A stretch of 64,000 bases of DNA from Bacteroidales bacterium (GCA_020026355.1 JAHHQP010000002.1:1-64000), one strand, 5' to 3'. Shown: positions 15,927-26,630, counted from the first letter of the stretch. A program made the numbers and translations. Notes: generated by a model not told the origin, from the sequence alone.

Positions 15927-18875
15927 ATGAAGAAAACAATCCTGATGTTTCTGGCGGTTCTGGCTACCCTTGAAGTGCCTGCTGCCATCAATGGTCAATA
16001 CTCTTTCGAAAAGACATGTCCTGCTTTCATCACTGTCAAAGGTGGGGGAAAGGCAACCATTTCTCCGGATCGTTTCAAAGATGGCAGGGAGTCTCTGGAA
16101 TTTACCTGGCTGGGACAGGCTGAACTCTCTTTCAACAATTCGGCTGAACTTCAGGCTTCCATGGAGGTCCTCAAGGCCGGCATGATGTTCTGGGTCTATT
16201 CTCCGGAGGCTTTGGGTGCTCCTTTGCGTTTCACTTTCTGGAATGCGGAAGGTCAGAAAATCTGCTGGTTCGATTTCCACATGGATTTCCGCGGGTGGAG
16301 AACGGCTTGGATCCGTTACGATGACATGCGGACGGAGAGCGGCTATTGGGCGGATCTTCCTTTTGCGGAGCGGGACAAGAATGCCGTTCGCATGACCGTC
16401 ACGACGCCTCCTTCCGTGCCGTCCGGAAAGATCTGGCTGGACCGTCTTTCTTTCAGAACCGTCAGATTGCATGACCAGATCACTCCGGACCAGCAGCTGC
16501 CGGACAATAATAAGCATCTTTCCAGGAGAGCGATGTGGCATTGGTGCCGGACTTGGGAGTGGTCCCAGTATCCGGAACTCCGGCCGGTGGCGCTTTCTGT
16601 CACACAGCAGGAAATGGTGGACCGCATGATCGGGAAACTGGACGACTGGTCCCGGAACGGGAATCCTTCTCCTCAATATACGGAGGGGACTTTGATGCCG
16701 CGGGTCGAGAAAATGCTCGCCAGGTATGGACTGCACCGTCGTCCGGACGGTACGGTCGCCGGTCAGCCGCTGCTCAGCGATGACGAATACAACAATGCCA
16801 GGGACGAGATGAGAATCAGTTTCATTCAGGATATCGTCTACTGGTGTGCTCTTGATTATCTATATACCGGCAATCCGGTGAGCGTGGAGACGGCGATGCT
16901 GGCGATGGATCATGCGATCGAGCAGGGGTTCGCCTACGGTAGCGGTCAGGGAACGAATCATCATTATGGCTATCAGGTCCGTAATCTATATAAGGGTATC
17001 TGGATCTTGCGGAAAGAACTTGCGGCGGCTGGAAAACTTCAGGACTATGAGAAAGTCCTGACTTACTGGAGCGGCATCGGTGAAGTTCGTAAGCCGTTGG
17101 AGGGGCAGCGGGACGAGATTCTGGACAGCTGGCATACGCTCCAGATGGCGAAGGTCATCTCTGCGCTTCTGCAGGAAGAGGACGGGATGAAATACGCTTA
17201 CATGAAAGCCTTGACTGACTGGACCGGCAAGACCATGCGTTGTACGGATGGTACCTTGGGCGGCTTCAAGGCGGACGGTACTTCTTTCCATCACGGTGGA
17301 CATTATCCGGCTTATGCCGTCGGCGCTTTCGCGGAACTTGGGCTTTTCTGTGAACTGATCCGAGATACGGATCTGGTGCTTGACCTGGAAGGCCGCCGTT
17401 GCATGAAACGATCGCTGCTGGCGCTTCAGAATTACTGTCAGGTGCGTGACTGGGGCTTCGGTGTCTGTGGAAGGCATCCGTTCGGAGGACATATCCCGGA
17501 GGCGGATGTCGCGGCTTATGCTCGTCTGGCTTTGCTCGGTGACCTGCGGGAAGACGGACACGACTCCATTGACCCGGATCTCGCCGGAGCTTATCTGGCG
17601 CTGGAGGGAAAGAACAAGGAATATAAGTCGGTTTTCAAGAAACTGAGTATCCGGAAAGTGTCTCCTGCTGACGGCTTCACAGTCTATAATTACGGGGCCT
17701 TCGGCATTCATCGTCGGGAAGGCTGGATGCTGACCTTGAAAGGCTACAATACGGATGTCTGGGCTTCGGAGATCTATACTCATGACAACCGTTACGGTCG
17801 TTATCTCAGTTATGGTTCTGTTCAGCTTATCGAAGGGGATTCTGCTGAGGAAAGCGGCTATGTGCAGGATGGTTGGGATTGGAACAGGATTCCTGGCGTG
17901 ACGGCGGTGCATCTGCCGTTCGATTTGCTGGAAAGTCCGAACAAAGGTACCTTGATGGAACGGAACGATTCCAGATTCCCGGGCGTGTCATCGCTGGAGG
18001 GAAGGAACGGCTGCCTGGCTTTCACCTATGTGGAGAAGGACCGTCCGAATTTCTGCGCCGGCGCGACGGCGACGAAATCTGTCTTCTGCTTCGACAACAG
18101 GATCGTGCATGTCGGAACCGGTATCAGCAATGATGCACAGTATCCTACCGAGACTGTTCTTTTCCAGACTGCTCTCGAATCGGAAAATGTGGAGATCGAT
18201 ATCAATGATTTCTATACCACTGATTTCCCTTATGCCTATGAACGGCGGGAACATGGGCCGGTCGTCCTGACCGATGTGAAGGACAATTACTACATCATCA
18301 GGGACGGTTGCGGACTCAACGTAGAGAAGAAGCTGCAGGCTTCTTCCGATGATACGAAGAAGAAGACCGGTCGCGGCGCTTTCGCTTCGGCCTGGATCAA
18401 TCATGGCATCGCTCCGAAGGGGGCATCTTACGAATACCTGCTGCTGGTGAAACCGACGATGAAGGAGGTCTCCAGGTCCAGCAGAAAACTTCCGTACAAG
18501 GTGCTGCAAGCGGACAATGTTGCTCATGTGGTGAAGGATGTACCGACCGGCATCACCGCTTATGTCAGCTATGGCGGCTATGGGTCGAAGAAGACGACAG
18601 TCGCTGCTATCGAGGCAGAGACCATCGTCATGGAGCGGATGCGGGAGGATGGAAGCCTCGTCATGAGCATCTGTACTCCGGACCTTGGCATTACGGAGAA
18701 GGCTTATACGACTCCGCAGGCCAGTCAGCCGCTGATCAGGACGGTGACTTTGAACGGAAACTGGAAACTTGCGGCCGGAAACTCTCAGGTGAAACTTTCC
18801 GCAATGGAGGGCCAGACTGAGGTGATGGTCACTTGCCTTCATGGTCAGCCGGTGGAGTTTGTACTGGTGAAATAA
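15927..18875 (+). CDS. PL8 chondroitin/hyaluronan-type polysaccharide lyase
   Basis: Secreted lyase of 982 aa of the chondroitinase ABC type, which cleaves chondroitin, dermatan or hyaluronan by beta-elimination to give 4,5-unsaturated uronate disaccharides. A signal peptide (1-24) is followed by a jelly-roll N-terminal domain (about 25-185), an alpha/alpha toroid (about 200-550) and C-terminal beta-sandwiches. Catalytic residues line up with Proteus ABC lyase (H501, Y508, R560, E653): H456 and Y463 in FHHGGHYPAY, R516 in GRHPFGG, and E615 in VWASEIY. Spacings are 7, 60 and 159, against 7, 59 and 152 in the Proteus enzyme. The ATG at 15927 is preferred over an in-frame TTG at 15909. SusC, SusD and a DUF5017 lipoprotein follow on the same strand. 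Confidence 0.92.
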   Translation: MKKTILMFLAVLATLEVPAAINGQYSFEKTCPAFITVKGGGKATISPDRFKDGRESLEFTWLGQAELSFNNSAELQASMEVLKAGMMFWVYSPEALGAPLRFTFWNAEGQKICWFDFHMDFRGWRTAWIRYDDMRTESGYWADLPFAERDKNAVRMTVTTPPSVPSGKIWLDRLSFRTVRLHDQITPDQQLPDNNKHLSRRAMWHWCRTWEWSQYPELRPVALSVTQQEMVDRMIGKLDDWSRNGNPSPQYTEGTLMPRVEKMLARYGLHRRPDGTVAGQPLLSDDEYNNARDEMRISFIQDIVYWCALDYLYTGNPVSVETAMLAMDHAIEQGFAYGSGQGTNHHYGYQVRNLYKGIWILRKELAAAGKLQDYEKVLTYWSGIGEVRKPLEGQRDEILDSWHTLQMAKVISALLQEEDGMKYAYMKALTDWTGKTMRCTDGTLGGFKADGTSFHHGGHYPAYAVGAFAELGLFCELIRDTDLVLDLEGRRCMKRSLLALQNYCQVRDWGFGVCGRHPFGGHIPEADVAAYARLALLGDLREDGHDSIDPDLAGAYLALEGKNKEYKSVFKKLSIRKVSPADGFTVYNYGAFGIHRREGWMLTLKGYNTDVWASEIYTHDNRYGRYLSYGSVQLIEGDSAEESGYVQDGWDWNRIPGVTAVHLPFDLLESPNKGTLMERNDSRFPGVSSLEGRNGCLAFTYVEKDRPNFCAGATATKSVFCFDNRIVHVGTGISNDAQYPTETVLFQTALESENVEIDINDFYTTDFPYAYERREHGPVVLTDVKDNYYIIRDGCGLNVEKKLQASSDDTKKKTGRGAFASAWINHGIAPKGASYEYLLLVKPTMKEVSRSSRKLPYKVLQADNVAHVVKDVPTGITAYVSYGGYGSKKTTVAAIEAETIVMERMREDGSLVMSICTPDLGITEKAYTTPQASQPLIRTVTLNGNWKLAAGNSQVKLSAMEGQTEVMVTCLHGQPVEFVLVK

Positions 18876-18911
18876 CTTGAATTATCAACAACCAACTTAA
18901 TGACGCTATTT

Positions 18912-21900
18912 ATGAAACAAAATCTGAAAAAAATTCTTTTCTTGATGGTTGCGTTGTGTTGTGCCTTACAGGTGAAAGCACAGGATGTGACTGTCAAAGG
19001 TCGTGTCGTCGACAGTTCAGGTGAGCCTTTGCCTTATGTCACGGTTTACCAGGACGGAAAGACATCGAACGGAACGACTTCGGACGGTAACGGAAATTAT
19101 ATGATCAAGGTTCCGTCAGACGCGACGGTCGTCTTTGCATTTCTGGGTTTCAATGATGCCCGTGAAGTGGTGTCCGGAAGGACCGTCATCAATGTCACTA
19201 TGAAGGAAGAGGCTTTGTCTCTTGACGATGCTGTCGTGGTCAGTACCGGTTACAATACCGTATCCAGACGAGATCTGACCGGATCGGTCAGCAAGGTAGA
19301 TATGGATGATCTGATCAGGAAGCCGGTCACGAATTTCGATCAGGCTATCAAAGGTAAGGTCGCCGGCGTGGTCGTCACGACCTCCGACGGCTCGGTCGGT
19401 TCTGAGGCCAGCATCACGATCCGAGGCAACAACTCATTGACTCAGAGCAGTGCTCCGCTCTATGTGATCGATGGTTTCCCATCAGAGAGTTCCATGGCGA
19501 CGTTGATCAATCCGGCGGATATCGAGTCCATCGATATCCTCAAGGACGCTTCCGCTACGGCGATCTACGGTGCCCGTGGAGCCAACGGTGTCATCGTCAT
19601 CACGACTCGTCAGGGATTGGAGGGAAAGCCGAAGATCACTTTCTCTTCTTCCTGGACCGGCAGCTTCATCGCGAACAAGGCGGATCTGATGGACGGCTAT
19701 GAGTTCGTGCAGCTGCAGGACGAAGTCTATACCTCTCTTGGAAAAGAGAACCCTTATTTCACTCCGCTGGAGGACGGGACCGTGCCGACGCTTGACAGCT
19801 ATAAAGGACTGGGAACGGACTGGCAGAATCAGATCTATCGTCCATCATTGACCCAGAACTACAATCTTTCGATATCCGGTGGAAACGCGAAGGCAGACAA
19901 TCGCTATAATGTCAGCCTTTCGGCCTTGGATCAGGATGGTATCATCGTCAACTCCAATTTCCAGAGATATCAGGGAAAGATCAATTTCCACCAGAAGATT
20001 GCAAAGGTGATCGATTTCGATCTCATCGCCAACTATTCCAGAGCGGTCACTTCCGGTACGAACCCGACCGATGCTCACAGTACTTCTTCAGCTTCCGGCT
20101 GGCTGCTCTATTCCGTATGGGGCTATCGTCCGCTTAAGCCGCTGTATCTGGGACAGGCCGAGGATTCGCTTGTGGAAGATATCATCGATGCTGAACTCGC
20201 TGATCCGAATGACTACCGTTTCAACCCGGCGAAGACCGTCCGGAACGAACACCGCAAGAGAATCGTGGATTATTTCAATGCTAATGTCGCCTTGGGCTGG
20301 GAGATCATCGAAGGACTCAAACTCAAGGTAAGCGGGACCTATACGACGAATGCCAGCCGTAGAGAGGAGTTCAACGGCTCGGAAACCTATACCGGTTATC
20401 CGGGTTCTTCTTCCGGCAAGGGTATCAACGGTGGTATCTTCTGGAACAAGAAGACTTCCTGGCTCAATGAAAACTTGCTGACCTGGACGAAGAGATTCCG
20501 TCAGAGTCATAATCTCCGGATCATGGGAGGTATCACTTTTCAGGGAGAGACGGCAGATTACCATGGAACCAGAGCGGAGCATATCGCTTCCGAGACGCTC
20601 GGGTTGAACGGTATGCATACCGGAAAATACCTGACGGTCGTTCCTTATCAGTATGACTGGAGGATGATGTCCGGACTTTTCCAGCTCAACTATAACTACA
20701 AGTACAAGTATTATCTGACAGCTTCCTTCCGTGCGGATGGTTCTTCCAAGTTCCCGAAAGAAAACAGATGGGGCTATTTCCCATCTGCAGGTCTATCCTA
20801 TAACTTCAGCAGGGAAGAGGCGCTGAAGAACCTTCCTTGGCTTTCCAACGGTAAACTTCGTGCTACATGGGGCCTGACGGGAAATAACAGGACTTCCACG
20901 CCATACGATCATTACTATCAGCTCACTGCCATTCCGGGTGACCAGGGCTCTTTCGACTATGTCATCGACAATAAGAATGTGACGGGCTATTTCCCGTTGA
21001 ATCTGGGCAATAAGGATCTGAAATGGGAGACGACCGAGCAGTGGAACGTCGGTCTCGACATGGGATTCTTCGACAGCCGTATCAAGTTCACGGCAGATTG
21101 GTATTACAAGACGACCAGGGATCTTCTCCTGATGGCGACGATGCCGAGTTCTTCCGGTTATACCAGTGCCATGAGGAACATCGGCTCGATGAGGAACCAG
21201 GGCTTCGAGTTCACCATTGATCTGGTACCGGTACGGACCCGGAACTTCACTTGGAACATGAACTTCAACATCGCCATGAACCGCAATACGGTCCTCTCGT
21301 TGAACAACGACCAGAAATCGCTGATGACTCTCGTGTCTTGGGAGAACAAGTTCAATACTCAGTATCCTTACATCACGCAGGTCGGTAAACCTTCCGGCAT
21401 GATGTACGGCTACATCTATGAGGGAACCTACAAACCGGAAGATTTCGTCGGAGGAACGGTCCTCAAGGACGGCATCGCCCACTTAAGCCAGTTCAATCGG
21501 GATGTCATCAAGCCAGGTGATCCGAAATACAAGGATATCAACGGTGACGGAATTGTGGATGACAACGACCGTACCATCATCGGTTGCGGACAGCCGCTGC
21601 ACACGGGTGGTTTCTCCAACTCCTTCACTTTCTATGGCTTCGATGTGAATATCTTCATGACCTGGAGCTATGGCAATGATGTCCTCAATGCGAACAGACT
21701 CATCTTCGAGGCTGGAGACAAGGCCAATCTCAACTTGCTGAGATCTTACAAGAACCATTGGACTGCCGAGAATCCGGGCAGTGACATTCCAAGGGTCAAT
21801 GCGAACGGCAACTATGTCTATTCTTCCAGAGTCGTGGAAGATGCTTCTTTCCTCCGGCTCAACAATATCTCCATCGGCTATACGCTGCCGAGACAGGTGC

Positions 21901-22085
21901 TGAGGAAGATGCATTTCGACAATCTGAGAGTCTATCTCTCTTTCGACAACATCGCGACCTTCTCCAAGTACAGTGGACCGGATCCTGAGGTGAATACTCG
22001 CAGATCTGTGCTGACACCTGGTTTTGACTGGTCTGCTTATCCACGTGCATTCGGTGTGACCGGAGGCCTTTCATTCACATTCTAA
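18912..22085 (+). CDS. SusC-like TonB-dependent receptor
   Basis: Outer-membrane glycan importer of 1057 aa from the ATG at 18912 (an ATG at 18900 adds four residues). Signal peptide (1-23), carboxypeptidase-regulatory-like domain (about 27-98), SLDDAVVVSTGYN TonB-box region, plug with LKDASATAIYGARGANGV, and the beta barrel. There is no STN domain, so unlike the receptor at 5495 it is not built to signal to a FecR. Its gene lies 36 bases after the PL8 lyase and just before susD, so its cargo is inferred to be glycosaminoglycan oligosaccharides. Confidence 0.96.
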   Translation: MKQNLKKILFLMVALCCALQVKAQDVTVKGRVVDSSGEPLPYVTVYQDGKTSNGTTSDGNGNYMIKVPSDATVVFAFLGFNDAREVVSGRTVINVTMKEEALSLDDAVVVSTGYNTVSRRDLTGSVSKVDMDDLIRKPVTNFDQAIKGKVAGVVVTTSDGSVGSEASITIRGNNSLTQSSAPLYVIDGFPSESSMATLINPADIESIDILKDASATAIYGARGANGVIVITTRQGLEGKPKITFSSSWTGSFIANKADLMDGYEFVQLQDEVYTSLGKENPYFTPLEDGTVPTLDSYKGLGTDWQNQIYRPSLTQNYNLSISGGNAKADNRYNVSLSALDQDGIIVNSNFQRYQGKINFHQKIAKVIDFDLIANYSRAVTSGTNPTDAHSTSSASGWLLYSVWGYRPLKPLYLGQAEDSLVEDIIDAELADPNDYRFNPAKTVRNEHRKRIVDYFNANVALGWEIIEGLKLKVSGTYTTNASRREEFNGSETYTGYPGSSSGKGINGGIFWNKKTSWLNENLLTWTKRFRQSHNLRIMGGITFQGETADYHGTRAEHIASETLGLNGMHTGKYLTVVPYQYDWRMMSGLFQLNYNYKYKYYLTASFRADGSSKFPKENRWGYFPSAGLSYNFSREEALKNLPWLSNGKLRATWGLTGNNRTSTPYDHYYQLTAIPGDQGSFDYVIDNKNVTGYFPLNLGNKDLKWETTEQWNVGLDMGFFDSRIKFTADWYYKTTRDLLLMATMPSSSGYTSAMRNIGSMRNQGFEFTIDLVPVRTRNFTWNMNFNIAMNRNTVLSLNNDQKSLMTLVSWENKFNTQYPYITQVGKPSGMMYGYIYEGTYKPEDFVGGTVLKDGIAHLSQFNRDVIKPGDPKYKDINGDGIVDDNDRTIIGCGQPLHTGGFSNSFTFYGFDVNIFMTWSYGNDVLNANRLIFEAGDKANLNLLRSYKNHWTAENPGSDIPRVNANGNYVYSSRVVEDASFLRLNNISIGYTLPRQVLRKMHFDNLRVYLSFDNIATFSKYSGPDPEVNTRRSVLTPGFDWSAYPRAFGVTGGLSFTF

Positions 22086-22096
22086 AGCAAGTTCTT

Positions 22097-23890
22097 ATGA
22101 ATAGGAAAATATATAATACATTGATTCTACTCAACATCGGGTTGATTGCAGCTTCCTGCAATTTTCTGGATGTCGATCCTCAGATCATACAGGAAGAGGA
22201 ATTCTACAAGACAAAGGAAGAGGCGTTTTCTGGTCTCGTGGGGGTTTACGGCGCCATGAGCCGTCCATATTTCTATGGCGAGTCCTATTCCATCACTCTA
22301 TCTTATGCGGATGACCTGTGCTACTACAACAGGAACAACCAGAGCAGTCTGGCTTCCCAGTATAAACATGATGCGACGGATCTCGACGTCTATCGGGCAT
22401 GGACGGATATGTATGCAGGCATCAAGAACGCGAATTCGTTCCTCGATGTCCTCGACCACCGTTCCGCAGAAGAGCGCGAGAAAATCGATCCGGAGGGGTA
22501 TTATTACAATGAGGCCCGTTTCCTCAGAGCGTATTACCATTTCCTGATCGCACAGGCCTGGGGAGATGTTCCGTTGAGGAACATCGCGCTTCGTGATGCT
22601 TCGGAGACGACAGCGCTCCAGCTGGGGGCTACTCCTCAGTATGAAGTGCTGAAATGGGTGGCAACGGAAATGGAAGCCTGCATTCCGCTTTCCTGTCCGC
22701 TCCATACCATCGCACCTTCCCGTGCGAACATGGATACGATGAAAGGTGTCCTGGCTCGTGTGTATCTCTTCATGGCCGGTGAATCCATCGTGGATGCCGA
22801 CGGCGCTCCGCTTTCCGCAGAAGTCAAGACCGGTTACTGCAAGAGAGTGCAGGAACTGACGAAGGAGATCATCGACGGCAAGGCGCACCGCCTCAATCCG
22901 GATTATACCAAGGTCTTCATCAACATGATCACGGATGCTTACGATACGGACTATCACGAGTCCATGTGGGAGGTGGATTTCAAGGGAGACCGTACTTCCG
23001 CCGATCGCTGGACGAATGGTAAGAACGGCAACATCAATGGTCTGATGAGTACCGGTGCCGTGGATTTCGACAAGTTCAAATGCAATTATTCCTACGGCCA
23101 GTACAACGGTTCACTCAAACTTTGGGATCTTTACCTCAAAGAGGATCGCCCTGCAGGAGATGATCTTACCGTGATCGTGGATGTCCGTCAGGAATGGAAC
23201 ATGTGTCCTTACAATTACAAAGGTGGTGGCACAGGTGCCCTCTACGAACTTCCGGCAGATTATACGGGAGACAACCCGGAGGAAGACATCAAGAAGATGA
23301 AAGGTCGGAAATCCATTGACAAGGTTTCCTACAAAGGTACGGACAAGAAATTTACCCGAGAGAATCCGCTGACCGCTCCGGCTATCCGCAACTGCGGAAA
23401 ATGGCGCAGGGAGACGAAATATGAAGGAGTAAAGGATTCCAAGAGTCTGTTCACGGGTATCAACTACTCACTGCTTCGTTATTCCGATGTACTGCTGATG
23501 TATGCTGAGGCTGAGAATGAACTTTCCGGTCCGCTGCAGTCCGCTTATGATGCAGTCAAGGAAGTTCGTGACCGTGCCGGGGTGGCGACCAGACCGTTGG
23601 CTGACTATGACCGGAATTCGTTCCGTCAGCTGATCCGCAACGAGCGTGGCAGGGAACTGTGCTTCGAGTCTCTCCGGAAATATGATCTGATCCGTTGGGG
23701 AATTTTCTATGACGCGATCAGGTCTTATGGTGACCAGCTCGGAGACGGCAGATGGGACGGCATCACCAGTGAGGAGACCATTGCGGCAGGCTGGATTCCT
23801 GCATCCGTGCAGTACAAGCATCAGTGGCTTCCGATTCCATCCGTGGAACTGGGTGTGAACCCGAAACTCAAGCAGAACCCTAATTGGTAA
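22097..23890 (+). CDS. SusD/RagB-family outer-membrane lipoprotein
   Basis: Lipoprotein partner of the SusC encoded 11 bases upstream, 597 aa. The lipobox LIAASC gives Cys21, followed by NFLDVDPQ. Family segments near the C-terminus include LIRNERGRELCFESLRKYDLIRW and the closing VNPKLKQNPNW. It is expected to cap the transporter and hold lyase products. Confidence 0.96.
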   Translation: MNRKIYNTLILLNIGLIAASCNFLDVDPQIIQEEEFYKTKEEAFSGLVGVYGAMSRPYFYGESYSITLSYADDLCYYNRNNQSSLASQYKHDATDLDVYRAWTDMYAGIKNANSFLDVLDHRSAEEREKIDPEGYYYNEARFLRAYYHFLIAQAWGDVPLRNIALRDASETTALQLGATPQYEVLKWVATEMEACIPLSCPLHTIAPSRANMDTMKGVLARVYLFMAGESIVDADGAPLSAEVKTGYCKRVQELTKEIIDGKAHRLNPDYTKVFINMITDAYDTDYHESMWEVDFKGDRTSADRWTNGKNGNINGLMSTGAVDFDKFKCNYSYGQYNGSLKLWDLYLKEDRPAGDDLTVIVDVRQEWNMCPYNYKGGGTGALYELPADYTGDNPEEDIKKMKGRKSIDKVSYKGTDKKFTRENPLTAPAIRNCGKWRRETKYEGVKDSKSLFTGINYSLLRYSDVLLMYAEAENELSGPLQSAYDAVKEVRDRAGVATRPLADYDRNSFRQLIRNERGRELCFESLRKYDLIRWGIFYDAIRSYGDQLGDGRWDGITSEETIAAGWIPASVQYKHQWLPIPSVELGVNPKLKQNPNW

Positions 23891-23907
23891 TTTAATGTCG
23901 GATAAAG

Positions 23908-24918
23908 ATGAAAAAGATATATTTCATGTTATTTGCGGCCCTGCTTGCGGCAGGATGCCGGCACGACCTGGGGGACAAGATCGATTTCAAGGTCTCCTTG
24001 GCGGATGACAATACTTATTTTGCAGGCGATCCAGTTACTTTCCTCATTGATGGAGAGGTGGACAATCTCCTGTTCTTCAGCGGCGAGAACGGTCACAACT
24101 ATGACTACCGAGATCGTACGGCTGTGGAAGATATGGAACTGGTAAAGACTGCCGGTCTGGATCTTGAACTGAGAGGTCGGTACGGTAAACGTGCCTGGGA
24201 TGCGACGACCGGAGAAAATGAGGACCAGCAGTTTGAAGTCTATGTCCTCAAGCCGGGAAAGACTTTCGCTGGTCTTTCCAAGGATGCGGCAAAGGATGCC
24301 GAGATGATCGCGGCGATGGAAGCCAGCAGCATGGCTGACTGGGACCGCATCGAATATGTGGATCTCAAGGCCAATGATGACAAGTGGAACACGAAGCTGG
24401 ACATCGATCTCAAGAATTATCTGGGCAATTTTGTCCTTGCTTTCCACTGGAAACCTGTAGAAGAGAAAGGAACTTGGCGCTGGTGGTGGCTCAGAGCTCG
24501 TATGGCAGTGGCTATCGAGGGTTTTGAACCGACGGAGTCCAAGCTGCTGGATCTTGGCTTCAACTTCTTCATGAAGCATGCGGAGAATCCTTATCATGTG
24601 AATACCAACGGTAGTGGTCCTGACGGCAGCATCATTCTCAATTCCGCTGCTGCGGAGCTTCAGTTCAGAGGAGGAAAGAAGGCGGCCTGTGATCCGGAAA
24701 CCTGGGCATTCTCTACGCCGATGGCACTCAACCGGGTGGAGAAGGACCGGGGTGCAGTCATCAAGAACCTCCAGAACTATCTTCCTTCCTATACCTATAT
24801 TTTTGAAGAACCGGGCACCTACAAGGTGGTCTTCGTGGGCAGCAACACCACGATCGCCGACTCTTCTCATCAGGTAGTCGAGAAGACGGTCACGATTCTG
24901 GAAAGACCGCTCAAGTGA
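23908..24918 (+). CDS. DUF5017-type surface lipoprotein
   Basis: Lipoprotein of 336 aa (lipobox LAAGC, Cys17) that follows susD after 17 bases. The layout matches DUF5017 proteins found after SusCD pairs: an N-terminal Ig-like domain with the FAGDPVTF strand, a long beta-sandwich with WRWWWLRARMAV, and a final EPGTYKVVFVGSN strand. The likely role is a SusE/F-like glycan-binding protein at the surface. No catalytic motif is visible. Last gene of the PL8 operon. Confidence 0.75.
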   Translation: MKKIYFMLFAALLAAGCRHDLGDKIDFKVSLADDNTYFAGDPVTFLIDGEVDNLLFFSGENGHNYDYRDRTAVEDMELVKTAGLDLELRGRYGKRAWDATTGENEDQQFEVYVLKPGKTFAGLSKDAAKDAEMIAAMEASSMADWDRIEYVDLKANDDKWNTKLDIDLKNYLGNFVLAFHWKPVEEKGTWRWWWLRARMAVAIEGFEPTESKLLDLGFNFFMKHAENPYHVNTNGSGPDGSIILNSAAAELQFRGGKKAACDPETWAFSTPMALNRVEKDRGAVIKNLQNYLPSYTYIFEEPGTYKVVFVGSNTTIADSSHQVVEKTVTILERPLK

Positions 24919-24941
24919 TCGGTAGCAGCCGGAACATGAAA

Positions 24942-24978
24942 GGAGGTCGGGTCCTGCAAGGACTCGACCTCCTTTTTT
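24942..24978 (+). terminator. Strong bidirectional terminator
   Basis: The stem GGAGGTCGgGTCC / GGACtCGACCTCC (24942-24972) with a 5-base loop is followed by TTTTTT. It serves the PL8 operon and, read from the other strand, sits beyond the end of the convergent phosphoglucosamine mutase gene at 24993. Confidence 0.88.
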
Positions 24979-24992
24979 CATTGGCCTGAAAA

Positions 24993-26411
24993 TTACTTCT
25001 CAGCCATGATACGGTCTGCTACAGCGATGATCTCATGGGCCAGCTTGTCAGCGGCTTCCATGGTTGAGGCTTCAGCATAGACACGGATGATCGGCTCGGT
25101 GTTGGACTTTCTCAAGTGCACCCATTCTTTTCTGGACTCGAAGGAAATCTTCACACCGTCGATGGTGTTGATGTCCTCGTTCTTGTATTCTTCCTTGATC
25201 GTGTTCAGGATCTTGTCGATGAGTCCCTTGTCGGAAAGTTCGATCCTGTTCTTGGTGATGCAGTACTCCGGATATGTCTTGCGGAGTTCTGAAACCTTCA
25301 TCTTCTTGTAAGCGAGGTTCGTGAGGAAGAGGGCTGCACCTACGATGGCGTCACGTCCGTAGTGGAGAGCCGGGTAGATGACACCGCCGTTTCCTTCACC
25401 GCCGATGAGGGCTCCGCATTCCTTCATCTTGGTCGTCACGTTCACTTCACCGACGGCAGCGTTGAAATATTTGCCGCCGTGTGCTTCAGTCACGTCACGG
25501 AGTGCTCTTGAAGAAGAAAGGTTGGAGGCGGTAGTGAGTTCCTTGCCTTTTCCATCCTCTCTGGACAGAAGGTATTCGGCTACGCTGACCAAGGTGTATT
25601 CCTCTCCGAACGGTTCACCGGTTTCCTGAATGAGGGCCAGACGGTCGACATCAGGATCGACGGAGACGCCGAGGTCTGCATGATTCTTCACGACAGCCTC
25701 AGAAAGGTCGACGAGGTTCTTCGGAAGCGGTTCCGGATTGTGCGCGAAGTTACCGGTAGGCTCGCAATGCACTTTGACGCATTTGACACCCAATCTCTCG
25801 AAAAGGCGTGGCATGATGATGCCGCCGACGGAGTTGATGGCATCCAATGCTACGGTGAAGCCTGCTTTTCTGATGGCTTCGACATCTACTGCAGGAAGTT
25901 CCAGGACAGCATCGATGTGCTTGTCTGTGAAATCTTTGTGCTCGATCGTTCCGAGTTCGTCCACCTCGCTGAAGTTGAAGGCGGCGTTTTCAGCGCAGTC
26001 CAGGATTTCCTGGCCTTCTTTCGCGTTGAGGAATTCTCCTTTCTCGTTCAGCAGCTTGAGGGCGTTCCACTGTTTCGGGTTGTGGGATGCGGTCAGGATG
26101 ATACCGCCGTCAGCTTTCTCGAAGATGACGGCCATCTCTGTCGTCGGAGTGGAAGCGAAACCGGCGTTCACTACGTCGACTCCACAGGAAATGAGGGTAC
26201 CGCAGACCAGCTGCTCGACCATCTCCCCGGAGAGTCTCGCGTCTTTGCCGACCACGACCTTGTATCTCTCTCCTTCAGGTTTCTGAAGGCGCTCTTTCAT
26301 CTTCACGCAATATGAATAGGTGAATTTCACGATGTCGATAGGGGTGAGCGCTTCACCCGGGGTTCCGCCGATCGTTCCGCGGATACCAGAAATTGATTTG
26401 ATCAGTGTCAT
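24993..26411 (-). CDS. glmM: Phosphoglucosamine mutase / phosphohexomutase
   Basis: Cytoplasmic alpha-D-phosphohexomutase of 472 aa, expected to interconvert glucosamine-6-phosphate and glucosamine-1-phosphate for UDP-GlcNAc synthesis. The phosphoserine loop is TASHNP with S109, the metal loop is VDPDVDR (D252, D254, D256), the sugar-binding loop is GGEGNGGV, and the phosphate loop is SNTEPIIRVYAE near the C-terminus. The length and the SISGIRGTIGG start fit the Bacteroidota form. The gene is convergent with the PL8 operon, so it is probably a housekeeping gene, although it could also handle amino sugars from glycosaminoglycans. Phosphomannomutase activity cannot be excluded. A -7-like TAAATTTG lies on the minus strand at 26453-26446. 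Confidence 0.87.
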   Translation of the reverse strand: MTLIKSISGIRGTIGGTPGEALTPIDIVKFTYSYCVKMKERLQKPEGERYKVVVGKDARLSGEMVEQLVCGTLISCGVDVVNAGFASTPTTEMAVIFEKADGGIILTASHNPKQWNALKLLNEKGEFLNAKEGQEILDCAENAAFNFSEVDELGTIEHKDFTDKHIDAVLELPAVDVEAIRKAGFTVALDAINSVGGIIMPRLFERLGVKCVKVHCEPTGNFAHNPEPLPKNLVDLSEAVVKNHADLGVSVDPDVDRLALIQETGEPFGEEYTLVSVAEYLLSREDGKGKELTTASNLSSSRALRDVTEAHGGKYFNAAVGEVNVTTKMKECGALIGGEGNGGVIYPALHYGRDAIVGAALFLTNLAYKKMKVSELRKTYPEYCITKNRIELSDKGLIDKILNTIKEEYKNEDINTIDGVKISFESRKEWVHLRKSNTEPIIRVYAEASTMEAADKLAHEIIAVADRIMAEK

Positions 26412-26622
26412 ATTTTTGGGTTTGGTTTAGAATATTCCTTTGATGCAAATTTACAATTTTATCTTAAAATACCCTTCGTAACGGTGACGAATCATCCGTT
26501 CTTGCATCTTCTTTCCTTCAATTCCGGCACTTGAGGGGATTTTGTACTTCGGTGGCCGTAATGCTGTACTGCTATGGTGCTCCGTTCTTCCTGTTTTCTC
26601 TCTCTTTTTCCTCTTTCTTTGG

Positions 26623-26630
26623 TAAATTTG
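26623..26630 (+). promoter_or_regulatory. Candidate -7 box for PL29-like operon
   Basis: TAAATTTG matches TAnnTTTG 22 bases before the start codon. Upstream, 26586-26620 is an almost pure pyrimidine tract and no TTTG is seen at the right distance. The rest of the 241-base gap (26412-26652) holds nothing recognised; a 67-codon minus-strand frame there does not look like a protein. Confidence 0.5.
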